Assembly (NCBI GenBank): GCA_944548615.1
Contig: OX155963.1
Location: 32,252,412 to 32,316,411 of the forward strand
Length of the DNA stretch: 64,000 nt
Direction: 5' to 3'
Source of the DNA: Micropterix aruncella
Lineage: Eukaryota; Arthropoda; Insecta; Lepidoptera; Micropterigidae
The notes under the pieces were generated by a model that saw only the letters and a list, made by a program, of their open reading frames with translations, made no database searches and was not told the origin of the DNA. Position numbers and translations under genes: made by a program. Below, one piece after another: positions 1 through 12,500 of this stretch (positions are counted from its first letter, which is position 1; the number at the start of each line of letters is the position of its first letter).

Positions 1-560
1 GTCCGTACTAGGTATGCCCAGAATTCCATCATGTACCGCTTAATGTCAACTTACGATAAACATTTCCAGAATATCGACCTATTTAACATGAAGGAGAAAA
101 AATTTAAGCAAAGCATATACTTAAAATTAATCGAAAATGCGACATAGACATTTCTCATGGGATACTATTGACTTAGGGACTACTTGGTTTTTCGTTCGTT
201 GTTCTTTAACTGTATATGATACTGTTCTTTAACTGTATATGATAACTGTATATGATGGTTTATATGATGGAGTAATTTTTTCTTAATTTTCTTAACTTTT
301 CAAATTTTTCAAATTTGTATTTTTTGTACTGCACATTATTACTTAAAATCTATTAACACCCATTCCATCCTTTTCCTTACCTTTTCCCCTCCCAACCCCC
401 ACAGAATGCACTGTGCGTATTGGAGACTTAACTAACTAAAACTATTGTTGAAAGCATGTCATCGGCCAGAAATATTGTATTTAATGTAATTGTAATATTT
501 TTTTGTAGCGCTGTATGTTTTCCCTGTTAAATAAATAAATAAATAAATAAATAAACGTTG
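1..560 (+). repeat. AT-rich retroposon 3' end with (TAAA)n tail
   Basis: Non-coding AT-rich sequence ending in about six TAAA units near 529-554, typical of a retroposon tail. A 23-bp segment (GTTCTTTAACTGTATATGAT) is repeated in tandem at 201-254. No gene seen. Confidence 0.4.
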
Positions 561-779
561 CCTTTCATAGTAAGATCTTGGTTGCCAAATTGCAGTATGA
601 CGTTGAGCAATTCAATGCTCATGCAGTTTCGTCGGAATTAAATTTAGCGAGCTTAATTTAAATCACAGCTGTTCTGACAGAATCTATTTTCCCTTCGTTT
701 TACAAGCGACCGAGGTCTTCAAATTGGAAGCAAAAATAGTTAAAATAGTCACAAAAAATCAACAATAGGGGATACCATA

Positions 780-1180
780 AAATTTTCCATGATTTTTCAA
801 ATATTGTGCCTATTTAAATTACTTAAAAAAGTAGAGCCTTATTGTCTGATTATTTTATATGGTCTTATATAATAATACGTACTTTTAGTTTAAAATGCAT
901 AACGTAGATTTAATTTGATTATTTAACATTTTACTGACAATTTGAATATTACGATGAATAATTTTACTACGTATCTTTTCAAATTACTAACTACTTCAAA
1001 TATTAGGCTTCTATTTTGATTATTTATATTTATAGTTTGACAATCTAGTAGTTAATTCTTGACTACCTATGTATGTTCAGTAAAGAGAAGTAACGAGACT
1101 TACTACCTAGCACAATTATTTTGACACGTCCAAGAGCGGTCTTTAGCCGTCAATTGGACACGACGAAAATGTAATGTAAT
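780..1180 (+). repeat. retroposon 3' end with (TGTAA)n tail, copy 1
   Basis: Shares over 350 bp with 38096-38479 and its 3' end with 43164-43583. The common end carries TTTTGACACGTCCAAGAGCG, an inverted CAAGAGCGG/TTAGCCG segment and a TGTAATGTAAT tail. Consistent with a non-LTR or SINE 3' end. Non-coding. Confidence 0.6.
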
Positions 1181-1974
1181 TTAAAATAAAAGCAGACACC
1201 TTTCCACAAAGTTCTATTTAATAAAACAACATTTTTCTGTACAGAACATAAAACTGGCATAACGAAAAATATACTTTGTCTAATACTCTATTAAATTCCT
1301 GTTATTTTATAGGTAATTACATAATATTACGGTATGATATAGTTGTACATACATGATATACTTTAATACTCATTTGTCATAATTTATTATTTACAAGACC
1401 ATTTTTACACACATGCACAATTTACAAGAAAATAAAGTTATCATTATTATTATTGTTACAAAAATTGAAGAAGGGAAATTGAGCTGCCATAGTTATACGG
1501 CTAAACAATATAATACAAAAAAGGAATGTCAAAATAGAAAATTTAGCCAAAATGAACGCTGATAATAATTGAGTCTAATTTTGACTTTTGATATGCTAAA
1601 AAGGACGATGCTGCATTTTTAGCCAGTGTGTGTCTACACCTAAAAACCAGGAATATGCTTGAACAAGCTAGAAACGTGCTACCCAAAACAAAAATATTCA
1701 AGTTTCTCGAAGGAAGGACTATCACAACATTCGCAGAAAGTCACCGCATACACCTACTTACAGCCCTATGGAGATACTAAGCAACGATACAAAAATCATC
1801 GCATCATCAACCAAAACGATCCAGAATATACTAAATATAATGCTACTAAATTTACAGCCGCATTCACAATCGATACTTAAGTAGTGCCTCATCTGAAGCG
1901 TGCCCTAACTTGGGCGATTACTATTCAGAAACAATACTTAAGTAGCTACTCAAGTTGGCCACTCGAGTGCGCCG

Positions 1975-2228
1975 TTAACCGTTGGAATGCCAATACCACT
2001 GATCGGTGGTTTTTCTGTTGTGACAATTCACAGGCGGCCGATCTCCGTATTTATGCAATTATATGCGAGAAGAGTCGCCTTCATTAAATAAGCTACCGTT
2101 ATATATTAGTATGCATGCACTAACACCGCTTCGCCGGAAGGTTGAAAATATGCTCAAACATCAAATATTCGAAGGTTGAAAACATGTCGTTTGAGTTTCA
2201 TTCCCAAGGCTGGCTATTTAAGGGTTAA
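1975..2228 (+). mobile_element. piggyBac-like MITE, family A, copy 1
   Basis: Bounded by TTAA at both ends, with termini TTAACCGTTGGAATGCC and TTTAAGGGTTAA. Its interior (GGTTTTTCTGTTGTGACAAT and an ATATATTAGTATGC segment) recurs at 24138, 26720, 52295 and 57653. TTAA targets and CC-starting ends point to piggyBac. Non-coding. Confidence 0.6.
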
Positions 2229-2747
2229 GGGACACATCTTCCACATACCCAATGTTAACTGATAATGTAAGCTTTCAACAATCCCCTTGAAACGGTAATC
2301 GAATGTCAGTCACAGACAGCTGACGAGTGGGTTATTTCAACCATAGAGCACAATCATTTTGTAGACAATGGAAATTATCTAGACCGTGTAATAGTAATGA
2401 AGCAGATTCGAAGTAGAAATGAATCCAATTGCTTGACAGTCCCTTGAGTGCATACTCAATGAAGGGAGGACTTAACTAATGACTATGAATAGAAATTTTG
2501 AGGGTGGTACTTGAGGGTCACTGGAATGAGGGTTCCCTTAAGGTGTACATAAGTATCGACTGTGAAACAGGGCTGTTAGTGCCCACAGAATCATTCCTAC
2601 TTTCTTATATTGGCTCTAAGTTGCTAGTTGATTAATTTAACTATCCCTTCCTTTCTTAAAGGCTCCTAGACGTTAAAAATGTGGTCCCTGGTGTATACGG
2701 TCTATCATCTCAGGAGAATTCCTGGCTGTGGTAGAACAATTAATTCA

Positions 2748-2753
2748 TTTATT
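2748..2753 (-). promoter_or_regulatory. candidate poly(A) signal of GBF1
   Basis: AATAAA on the minus strand about 95 nt after the GBF1 stop codon. Plausible, but AATAAA is common in AT-rich DNA. Confidence 0.4.
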
Positions 2754-2848
2754 CATTCAAGTATGTGTCGATACCTAAAATCCAGCATTGTCCTTTCTAT
2801 GCCTCATATTTACTCCTATCTGTTCATTAGTTCAAATTATTAATTTAA

Positions 2849-3523
2849 TCAACCTTCGTTCGCTGGCAGATATTGATCGCCAAACAGTATCTCCGAACCG
2901 GGCGGTATTGATTTGACATCGCTCAAGAAATAATTAGCGAAATTGAATATGCTAGATTGGCTGTCGCGGGGCGATTGTATATTGTCCGTGGACGCAAAGC
3001 TCTTGATGTTGTACGGATCGTGTTGCGGGCTAGCGGTTGCGCTCAACGATTTCTGCGGCAATGACGGCGTCAAAGTCGAAAATTCCTCTTCTGATTTTGC
3101 AGCGTTGGGTTCAGCGGGCTGCGACGGAATTTCGTTCTCCGCGACGCTATATGGGTCCGTCAAGTAATCGCCATATAACGAATTCGTCGGGATTGCCGCA
3201 TCGACTTCCGCTTGGGCGCGTAAATACTCTTCCGACAGCTCGTTGCTTATACCCATGTCGACGCTGCATCCTCTGTGTAAACCCGTCTCGATATCGTCTT
3301 CTATCACGATATTTTGCGAGGCGTTTTCTTGCACTTGAGTCGGGGTTTCCGTTTGGGGAAGTAAGCATGGATAATTGATGTTCGCTGGAAGTGAAGTGGT
3401 CAGCGCCGTTAGAGGTACAGTCTTTGGTTGTTCTTGCGGCTTCGGGCAAAGAATTGGATACGGTTGAAAGTTCTGCGTTTGGGATACGGGCACTCCAGCC
3501 ACTCCAATGGGTGTAGATACCAT
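2849..3523 (-). CDS. Gbf1: GBF1 exon 23 (C terminus and stop)
   Basis: 675 nt including the TAA stop, acceptor TTTCAG. It starts [15 protein letters not shown], comparable to the SPLQVGVPPM region of relatives, and ends [10 protein letters not shown]. Pro/Ser/Glu-rich and probably disordered. The first Met is internal, not a start, because phase and homology join it to exon 22. Confidence 0.9.
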   Translation of the reverse strand: MVSTPIGVAGVPVSQTQNFQPYPILCPKPQEQPKTVPLTALTTSLPANINYPCLLPQTETPTQVQENASQNIVIEDDIETGLHRGCSVDMGISNELSEEYLRAQAEVDAAIPTNSLYGDYLTDPYSVAENEIPSQPAEPNAAKSEEEFSTLTPSLPQKSLSATASPQHDPYNIKSFASTDNIQSPRDSQSSIFNFANYFLSDVKSIPPGSEILFGDQYLPANEG

Positions 3524-6500
3524 CTGAAAGAAAAATAATCAATATTAAGCGGTGTCTCGGGTGCCGACTTCCAGCTGTACAAAAAATGCATGTTGCCAGT
3601 TGCCATCTAACAGCAGGCACCTGGAAAAATAACTAAATTGCAACTATTTCTCTTTACCTCTTCAACACCATGATAGTCTGGATCTCTATTTCTCAAGCGA
3701 GCATTTATTTATTTATTTAGGTTTACAGAAAACTTACAGATAGTAAATACTTGATAGGGTATTTGCAAAACTTATTTACACAAAACTAATTTACGGGCAT
3801 ATGAAAAGTTTTCAATTGTTTGCCCTTGTTTTCAATTGTTTGCCCTTGTTTTCAATTGTTTGACCTTGTTTGCCCTTACTGTCAAAAGAAATATAAACGT
3901 CTGGCATGGCTAAACAAGCACATTGCTGGGCATGATGATAGCGACGCTGCACAGCAGTGTCTTAAACCATCGCAAGGAGTCACGGACAGAGTCGAACCTC
4001 ACACGTCCCTAGACTCCACATCTGCCCGCAGTTTGTCACCCGACCGGTCTCCACGACCTGCGCCAATCATATCTTTCCCTCCTCTAAAATTCCCTTCACT
4101 TGCAAAAGAGGATTGGGAATTTCACAATAGTAATTTTACTTCAATCCTTGACCACTCTGTGAACCGTAATGCCCCTGCCAGTGTTCAACTGTCGTCCTTC
4201 CAGGTGGCGGTCCATGAATACTTCTCGGGTGTTTACCCAAAATCTACCCATGTTGACCCGGTTCACAGAGAAAACGCATTCAAAGCAAAGCTCCGTAGGC
4301 AGAAGCGGCTACTTCGTCGCCAGCTACGTGAAGCCAAGAAAGCCGGAGATAAGGCCCTCTGCCACAACTTCTCGCGCGCGTACCGCTCTATACTCAAACT
4401 GATACAGAGCGTAGCAACGCAAAACAACAAGCGCAAAGAAGCATTTCTCAAGTCCAAAGAGGAATCCCGGTTTGACAAAAACCGTTTTAACTACAGTAAA
4501 AAGGTTTTGTCTGCCGCTAAGGGCACAATCCAAATCCCGGAAGAAATGGCCAAGGAATACTTTTCGACCACTTATGAGGATCCAATGCGGCTCCATACGT
4601 ACAGCCCTCCTCCGGACATTAAACCTCCGCACCTGCCTACAGTAGCTTTCGCCTCTCAACCCCCATCTCTAGACGAGATTTTAAATCAAATAAAAAGGAA
4701 GCCGTCGGGCTCTACTCCAGGTCCCGATGGTATTCCCTACTTAGTGTATAAAAAGTGCCCCTGCCTTCTGCAATATTTAGGATCCATCTTCCGACATATA
4801 TGGAATAGCGGTGTAGTCCCACAGAATTTCGGCCGAGCGACAGTCATCTTAATTCCGAAGGTCCCAGTTTGCACCGGACCAAAGGACGCTCGGCCCATTG
4901 CTCTGACAGATACTGTGGCCAAAATCTTTTTTGGCATAGTCCACATGAGGATGAGCGAATTCATGCACCGGAACGAGTACCTTGGAGTGTCAGTACAAAA
5001 AGGCTTCATGCGTGGCGTCTCACGCTGCCTCGAGCACAATTCTCTCTTGGCTGCTGCCATTAAGGATGCGAGACAGCACGAACGCCAAATCAATGTATGC
5101 TGGCTCGACCTAGAAAATGCCTTTGGGTCAGTTCGGCACAGTCTCCTCCACTTTGCGCTCCGCTGGTACAACTTCCCACCTGTGGTGCGTGACATTGTAG
5201 CCTCCTACTACAACTGTCTGACGTTCCATGTCAAAATGCAAGAATGGACTACCCGCTCTATATCGTATTCAATTGGACTGTTTCAGGGCTGTTGCCTTTC
5301 TCCGACGATATTCAATATTGTTTTCAATATACTGCTGGAAAGCCTGACCCAGTTCGACAAGAAGTGGGGTTACCGTTTTAAAACAGACGGCCAATACACA
5401 TCGTCGTGCCTCGCTTTTGCCGACGACCTAACTTTTATCACCAGGAGCCCCAAGCAGCTTTCCCTGCTATTACAGAAAGTGGAGCTGTTCTGCGACTGGT
5501 CAGGCTGTATAAAAGTGAAGCCCTCCAAATGTTTTTGCCTTGGACTCGCCCGCATAGGCACAAAATTTACGTCCTATGACCCAAAATTGGTCTATAAGGG
5601 CTCTATTATCTCCCTTATAGACCCAAATAACCACTTCAAATTTCTTGGCAGGAAAATCACCTGCCAGGGAAAAGACCTCTCTGGCGATCATGTTATAGAA
5701 AATTTCAGTAGTTGCCTGGAAAAGATAGATGCACTGCTAATTTCTGGCCCTCGTAAGGCTTGGATCTATGACAACTATCTAACTTCACATTTGTCATGGC
5801 CCTTTCTTATTTACGATTTCACCAAAACCCAACTGTCTCGTCTGGATGCACTGGTGACAGCTAGTCTAAAATCCTGGTTGTCCTTAGCCAAACCAGCTGA
5901 CCCCTCGACTCTCTTCAGGTCCAAACACAATTTTGGGCTAGCTCTAAAACTGCCCTCTCTGCTCTACGCCAACTCCAGAATAACCAAAAATTCGATTTTA
6001 AGCAATTCCAAGGATCCGGCAATATCGAAGCACCTAGTAAGTGGCCGTAGTGAGTCAAATGATCTACAAGCCCGCGTTGACTTCCACAAAAAGTTCCTTA
6101 CTGGAATCAGCCAGAATGGCACTGGTCTGGGGTATGGCAGTACAACCATGAGCGATGTGGACTTGAAGAAGTCTCTCTTGCGGGGAGATTACGACAGCAA
6201 TAGTATGGCTCACGCTATTGGCCGTCAATGCCAGAATGATTGGACAACAATTGGAGACTTTTGCATTCCTCCTCCAATGCATTGGAAAGTAATGTTGTAT
6301 GACTGGACGCCAGAGATGCTGAAATTTTATTTAAATGCCTTTCAGCATACACTTCCAGACCCCAGTAACCTCGCTCGTTGGAGCTATGCCGAGGATAGTT
6401 CATGTCCCCTTTGTAGCAACACCCCTTACACAGCTATATCAAGGACGGTACACTTACCGCCACGACAAAGTCCTTGCTGTTATTCGCGAGGTACTTAGCC

Positions 6501-9500
6501 TCTCAGTGGCTCGTGCAAACAAGGGTTTGACAGTATCCTCCAAACCCCCAGTACAGTTTGTGCGGGTTGGCTCTAAAGGCAAAAAACATCTCACTGCAAA
6601 ACCTTTCTCAATAATCGAGAAAGCTTCAGATTGGATTATGGAGGTCGATTCGGTCTCTAAGCAGTATAAATTCCCTGAAAGTCTCGGATGTACAGCCCTG
6701 CGTCCAGATATAACTCTTTACTCTCTATCTCGGAAGATGGTTCTTATCGTAGAGTTAACTGTTCCATGGGAATCAAATATCCCAAAAGACCACGAGTACA
6801 AATTAAATAAATACCATGACCTCGCAAATGCCGTCACCCGGAACGGCTTCACTGTTCACCTTCACGCGGTGGAAGTAGGCGCTCGTGGCCTGCCAGCCAA
6901 ATCTTTGTTCCACCTTTTTAAAGATCTTGGTCTCTCCAGGAAAATAATCAACTCTTTTCTAGAAAAAATATCTAAAACTGCGACTTCTGCATCTCAAATT
7001 CTATGGCTTCGAAGGGGGAGTGAATGGGTGGTAAGGTCAACGCTCACATGTGGCAAGACAGCTGTCCTAAACCTACCACCGCCGGTCGTTAGTCCGGAAT
7101 CCGCCCTTCACCTCCCGGAAGTGTAATAATTATATATGATGGGCCCGATTTTTGGTCGGTGAATTCCATGGCAGCTCCGTTTGTATTTTATTTTATCTTG
7201 CATCAACTTATATTAGAAATAGAAATAACATGAATAAGTTGATGGTATATACAGCACAAATGAATAATTAGATATTATTGTTTATAATATATGTATAATG
7301 ATTTAATAAAAGGGTATGGTATAATAGTGAGGTAATAGGTAATAGTGAGGTAGTAGGATAACAGTTACTTAAATTTTAAGAAGTAAGAGATTTTATTGAT
7401 TCTTTAATTAAATTCACAGAATCATTATATTTGTTTGTTTCTAATCTCCATTGTGATATTTCACAACGGGTGGGTTTATTATCATAAGTATATATATCCT
7501 CCTAGCCGTGTTCGGCCATATCAACTGCATTATGGACTTATGGACACAATCGATGTAATTATATATTCTGATATATTATTCAATCTTAATTAAGCACATT
7601 CATTGAATATAAAAATAAAAAGGTTTTTTTTTACTTTAATTAGGCTAATTGTTACGTAAGTTGTTTTACTTATTTCAATTATTTACTCTGACCCGCCTAG
7701 ATACGGGACATTTAAGTCCTAGTTAGGTGGGCACTGAGCATTAGCTGCATTTCGGTGTTCAATTTTTCCGAGTTACTTATAACATTGATAACAATGGGGC
7801 TAAATGTACAAGCAAATAAATGAATAAAGTATTAAAAAAAAAAAAAAAAAATTATACTGCATGGCCGCCGGTGGTCGGGCCTTTAGCTCGTCGCGCATGG
7901 CATCTAAGTCTAGCAGCTTCTTCTTTTCAAAATCATCTACATTGCCCTGTACTAGCAGTCTCCATCCTGGACGATCTTCCGCTTTACGCTCCTACTGAGA
8001 GGGCTCAATGTTGCACCTTTTCATATGCCTCTTTTGAGCATCCTTGTATCTGAGGAGTTGGCCGCCTCGTTTCCGCTTGCTGTTCTTGAGTTCAGAGTAA
8101 AAGATACGCTTTGCCACTCTACCATCAGCCATACAGGAGACATGTCCGTACCATCTCAGCTGTCGTCGTATCATGTATGTTTCTATTTCGCTGACTTTAG
8201 CACGTCGAAGAACTTCCGTGTTCCTCACACGGTCCGACCACTTGATGTTCATTAAGTCGCGTAGGCATCGAAGGTGGAATTTCTCAAGTGCGCGAATGGT
8301 ATGGGCACCATGTCCCTGACGAGTAGAGGAGGTTTGGGAGGATGATCGCCATGTAGACAAACACTTTTGTTCCCAGCTTGATGTAGTGTGAGCTGAAGAC
8401 TTTGCTAGGGAGTTTACTGAAAGCTGCAGAAGCAGCTCCTATCCTCCCGTTCAGTTCAGAGTCAAGGTCACATTTTGCTGTTATAGTGGTGCTACCAAGG
8501 TATTTGAATTTGTCCACTTGCTTCAGAACAGTCTCTCCGAGTTTGATCGATAGAGGTTTTTCATTAAGTGTGTTGGCTATTACTTCGGTTTTCTTCACAC
8601 TGATTTTTAGGCTGAAGTTCTTAGATGATACGTCGAGGTTAGTCATTAACCTCCCAGTATTAACATGCCATCTGGGCTTTCGGCTACGATTATCATATGA
8701 CAATCTTTTACAACCAATCCTTCTATGTAGTGTTTATATGTATGTGTACCTGAAACATGTGTGTAAGTGTGTGTCTTGTTATTGTATTCACTCGAAAGGA
8801 TTGAAATGCGATTCTTTTAATTCTATCCTAACGGAAAATGGTGACCCAGCCGGGAATCGAACCCAGAATCTCACAATGTAAGATCACGCGACCTAACTGA
8901 GTGCCGGGTAAAATATGTCTAACCCCTTACATGTGGCATCAAAAACGCGACACATACTGGTGAGAAATCTATTTGACAAGACATTGCTACTGTAAGTGAG
9001 AACAGAAAAAGTATGAGAGCTCCTCGTTAGTGCGTTGGCACACGAAATTGAACATTTGCTTGACTAGCTGGGCTGTCTATTCGATTGTGTATGACGTATG
9101 TGTTTGATCCATTTGAAGCTTACCTGTCCAAGATGTGAGAACAGCGGCGAATGCGAAAACTGTGGCACTATCGGCGGCTGAAGAATAATAGATGCTCCCT
9201 TCTGGCTTGTGATTCTGACCGAACCAGGATCATTTCCCATAGAGTTCGTTTGGGAAACTGGCTGGCTGGCCTGCGGATTCCCTAAAGGCGGAGTTTGAGG
9301 TGACTGCGGAGGTTGAACTGCTTCTTGTTTTTGAGGCAGCGCTAAAATAACATTTAATATATATGAATTACTTTGGAACCAGCCAAACGTCACAATCAAG
9401 AGATATTGAGAGATAATCAAGTAAATTGATATCCTTATTGAGAGATATTGATAGCATAATCAAGAGATATTGATATCCTTATTGAGAGAGAATTGTATGA

Positions 9501-12500
9501 TATTAAGAAATTCTAATTGTCATTTTATTACAACTATTTTATTTTCTCTCCGATAATTGATTGTATTTTGTATTTTTGGGACCAAACAATTATATATTTG
9601 ATGACAATTCTATTGATAATTCTCACATCAAAGTGTTCTAAAGTAAGTTAGCATTTAAATACTTTTTTTACTATATTAGGTCACCTGGTTGCCTTTGTAC
9701 TTTCAAGTATCTAATACACTTACTATAAATCATGGGGAAGCATTTAGTACCGATATTTGGAATTATTTTAATCTTAACCAGCTATTCTTTTTAAATATGT
9801 TTATTTCAAATCAGTTGATAGGAATTCCTACACTTGATTATGTCAAAAACTAAGAAAAATAACAAGTATAATATTTAAATATATACCTATTAAGGTATAA
9901 GGTATGAACGTCGGTATTGCAAGGTATGAACGTTGAACATCCAAGCGCAGATTTTCTAGGTTATATAGAGGAAACAACATTTTCCAATATTTATAATCAA
10001 AATTCTTACATAATTTCGTAAAATTTTCATGTGGACAATATATCATATGGGAAGAATTTCACAAATTATCATACGGGAAGATATTTTAAAGAAAAAACAC
10101 AAATACAAACAGTAATAATAATAATAGTCAATAGTTAATAGTTAGAAGAAAAAAAACGCAATTGTAAAATAGTCAATAATAGAAAGAATAAGGAATAATA
10201 ATAGTCAACTAGGTCAATAGAGCTGCGAAAAATTGATATTGTCAAAAACCTCGATGCTATAAATGGGGTGTTTAATCAAAATACCCTGTACCTTTTTCTT
10301 AAAGTGAACCTCCCCAAGGCCCCTATTCAAAGTATTGTGTACTAATGTCTAAGCAACTATGTTAATCAAGAGCAATAATTTAAAAAAATAAAAAGACGAC
10401 TGCCCTTACAAAGAGTGAACTGTTGTATTTAGAATAATTACAAAAAAATAATTCGCGCTGAAAAGCACGTTTTGTAAGAGAATAAAGTTCGCGCTCTGCC
10501 CTGCAGCAGGTACCGCCATGACAAAGTTCTCGCTGTTATTCGCGAGGTAATTAGTCTCTCAGTGGCTCGTGCCAACAAGGGTTTGACAGTATCCTCCAAC
10601 CCCCAATACAGTTTGTGCGGGATGGCTCTAAAGGCAAAAAACATTTAACTACAAAACCTTTCTCAATAATCGAGAAAGCTACAGATTGGATTCTGGAGGT
10701 TGATTCGGTCTCTAAGCAGTATAAATTCCCTGAAAGTCTCGGATGCACAGCCCTCCGTCCAGATATAACTCTTTACTCTCTATCTCGGAAGGTGGCTCTT
10801 ATCGTAGAATTAACTGTTCCATGGGAATCAAATATCCCAAAAGACCACGAGTACAAATTAAATAAATACCATGATCTTGCAAATGCCGTAACCCGGAACG
10901 GCTTCACTGTTCACCTTCACGCGGTGGAAGTTGGCGCTCGTGGCCTGCCAGCTAAATCTCTATTTCACCTCTTTAAAGATCTTGGCCTTTCCAGAAAAAT
11001 AATCAACTCTTTCTTAGAAAAATTATCTAAAACTGCGATTTGCGCATCTCAAATTCTATGGCTTCGAAGGGGGAGTGAATGGGTGGCAAGGTGAACGCTC
11101 ACATGTGGCAAGACAGCTGTCCTAAACCTACCACAGCCGGTTCGTAAGTCCGGAATCCACTGCTCACCCCCCAGAAGTGTAAAAAAATAGTATTATGATG
11201 GGCCCGACTCCGGTCGGTGAATTCCATGGCAGCTCCGTTTGTATTTATTATTGAAATTATCGCGCGCCACTACCCTACCGCCGCTTTTTAGTCAGGCGCC
11301 CTCAGTGTTCAAGTAATAAAAAAGTTTTTTTTATAAAATACTTGTGGTTTGTGTATTTATCCATATATATCCATACATATTTCTGAAATATACTCCATCA
11401 GACTTTTCATTTGATACTAAACCTGATATATTTATCCTAATTTATTGACATTTGGACATTTAGATAATTATTTATTTGACATTTGAGCATTTTAGGTACC
11501 CTATGACACTCGGGATGAAATAACAATTCTAACATTACCACACACTTCTAAATCAGTTCAAGCGTTTAAAATTTATAATGGAATAAAGAAACGGAAAACA
11601 TACATAAATCCTAAACACATAGCATTCCTTTTTATGGGCAGTCGTGTAATAATCTTCATTTGATTTAATTTGAAGTCATATCACCACTTTTGGCAAGAGC
11701 AGCACAACCGAAAGAGCGGAACTTTGATACTTATATACACAATTATATAAAATTGTAATATGCACAAAGGTAAGATGCAATTATAAAATTAGAATTTTCC
11801 TTTTCCAAATAATTATTATATTCACCTTCATGCGGGAACAAATCGTTATGAAGCGTTGGAAGAAATTCTCCTATGCTCTGCCACGTTCCGGTCCATAGAG
11901 GAGTTCTGTCATCCCGTTCACCGAATATCTAAATTTTAAAAATATATTTATATGAGTACATCAGTATCAAAGGCAGACATCTGTCATTTACTTGAATTAG
12001 AGAAAAATCAGTTTGTTTGTGGTGTGCATTGAATATTTTTCGGTTTTGTTCTTCTTCATTTTGTTTAATACCCCAAAAATTATATAGTGAGGCAATCAAT
12101 ATCAATTTATTTTGATAGATAAATAATATTATATTTTAAAAATCCAGATGTCCATCCAGACAAAATCAAAAATACATAGTTTGAAACCAAACTCGTTAGT
12201 AGGTGAGCATTTTTAAAACCAATGTCGACTTTTAGCGTAAAGGAAGTTGTATTGCTGTTCGGTTTTGAAAGGAATGGACCTCAACATGGAAAGGAGCACG
12301 AAAAACTTTAAATAAATGCCTTCACACCTTTGCTAGCACATACGCGCTCTTTTGTCGAAATTTTCCTATTTTAGATCGTGGTCCGCGATACCTCCATCCC
12401 GAATTCCGCGCCAAACAGTGACATGTTGTGGATGCATTTGTTTCTCAACAATCGTAGGTTTTCTGAGCCCCAAACCGGTTTTGAAAGGAATGGATCTCAC

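Noticed and set aside
2943..3378. Plus-strand frames opposite the last GBF1 exon
   Set aside because: Antisense shadows of a GC-rich coding exon without splice or homology support.
3523..3523. ATG at the start of the last GBF1 exon as a separate gene start
   Set aside because: The acceptor TTTCAG precedes it directly and the phase and content continue the C-terminal tail of GBF1.
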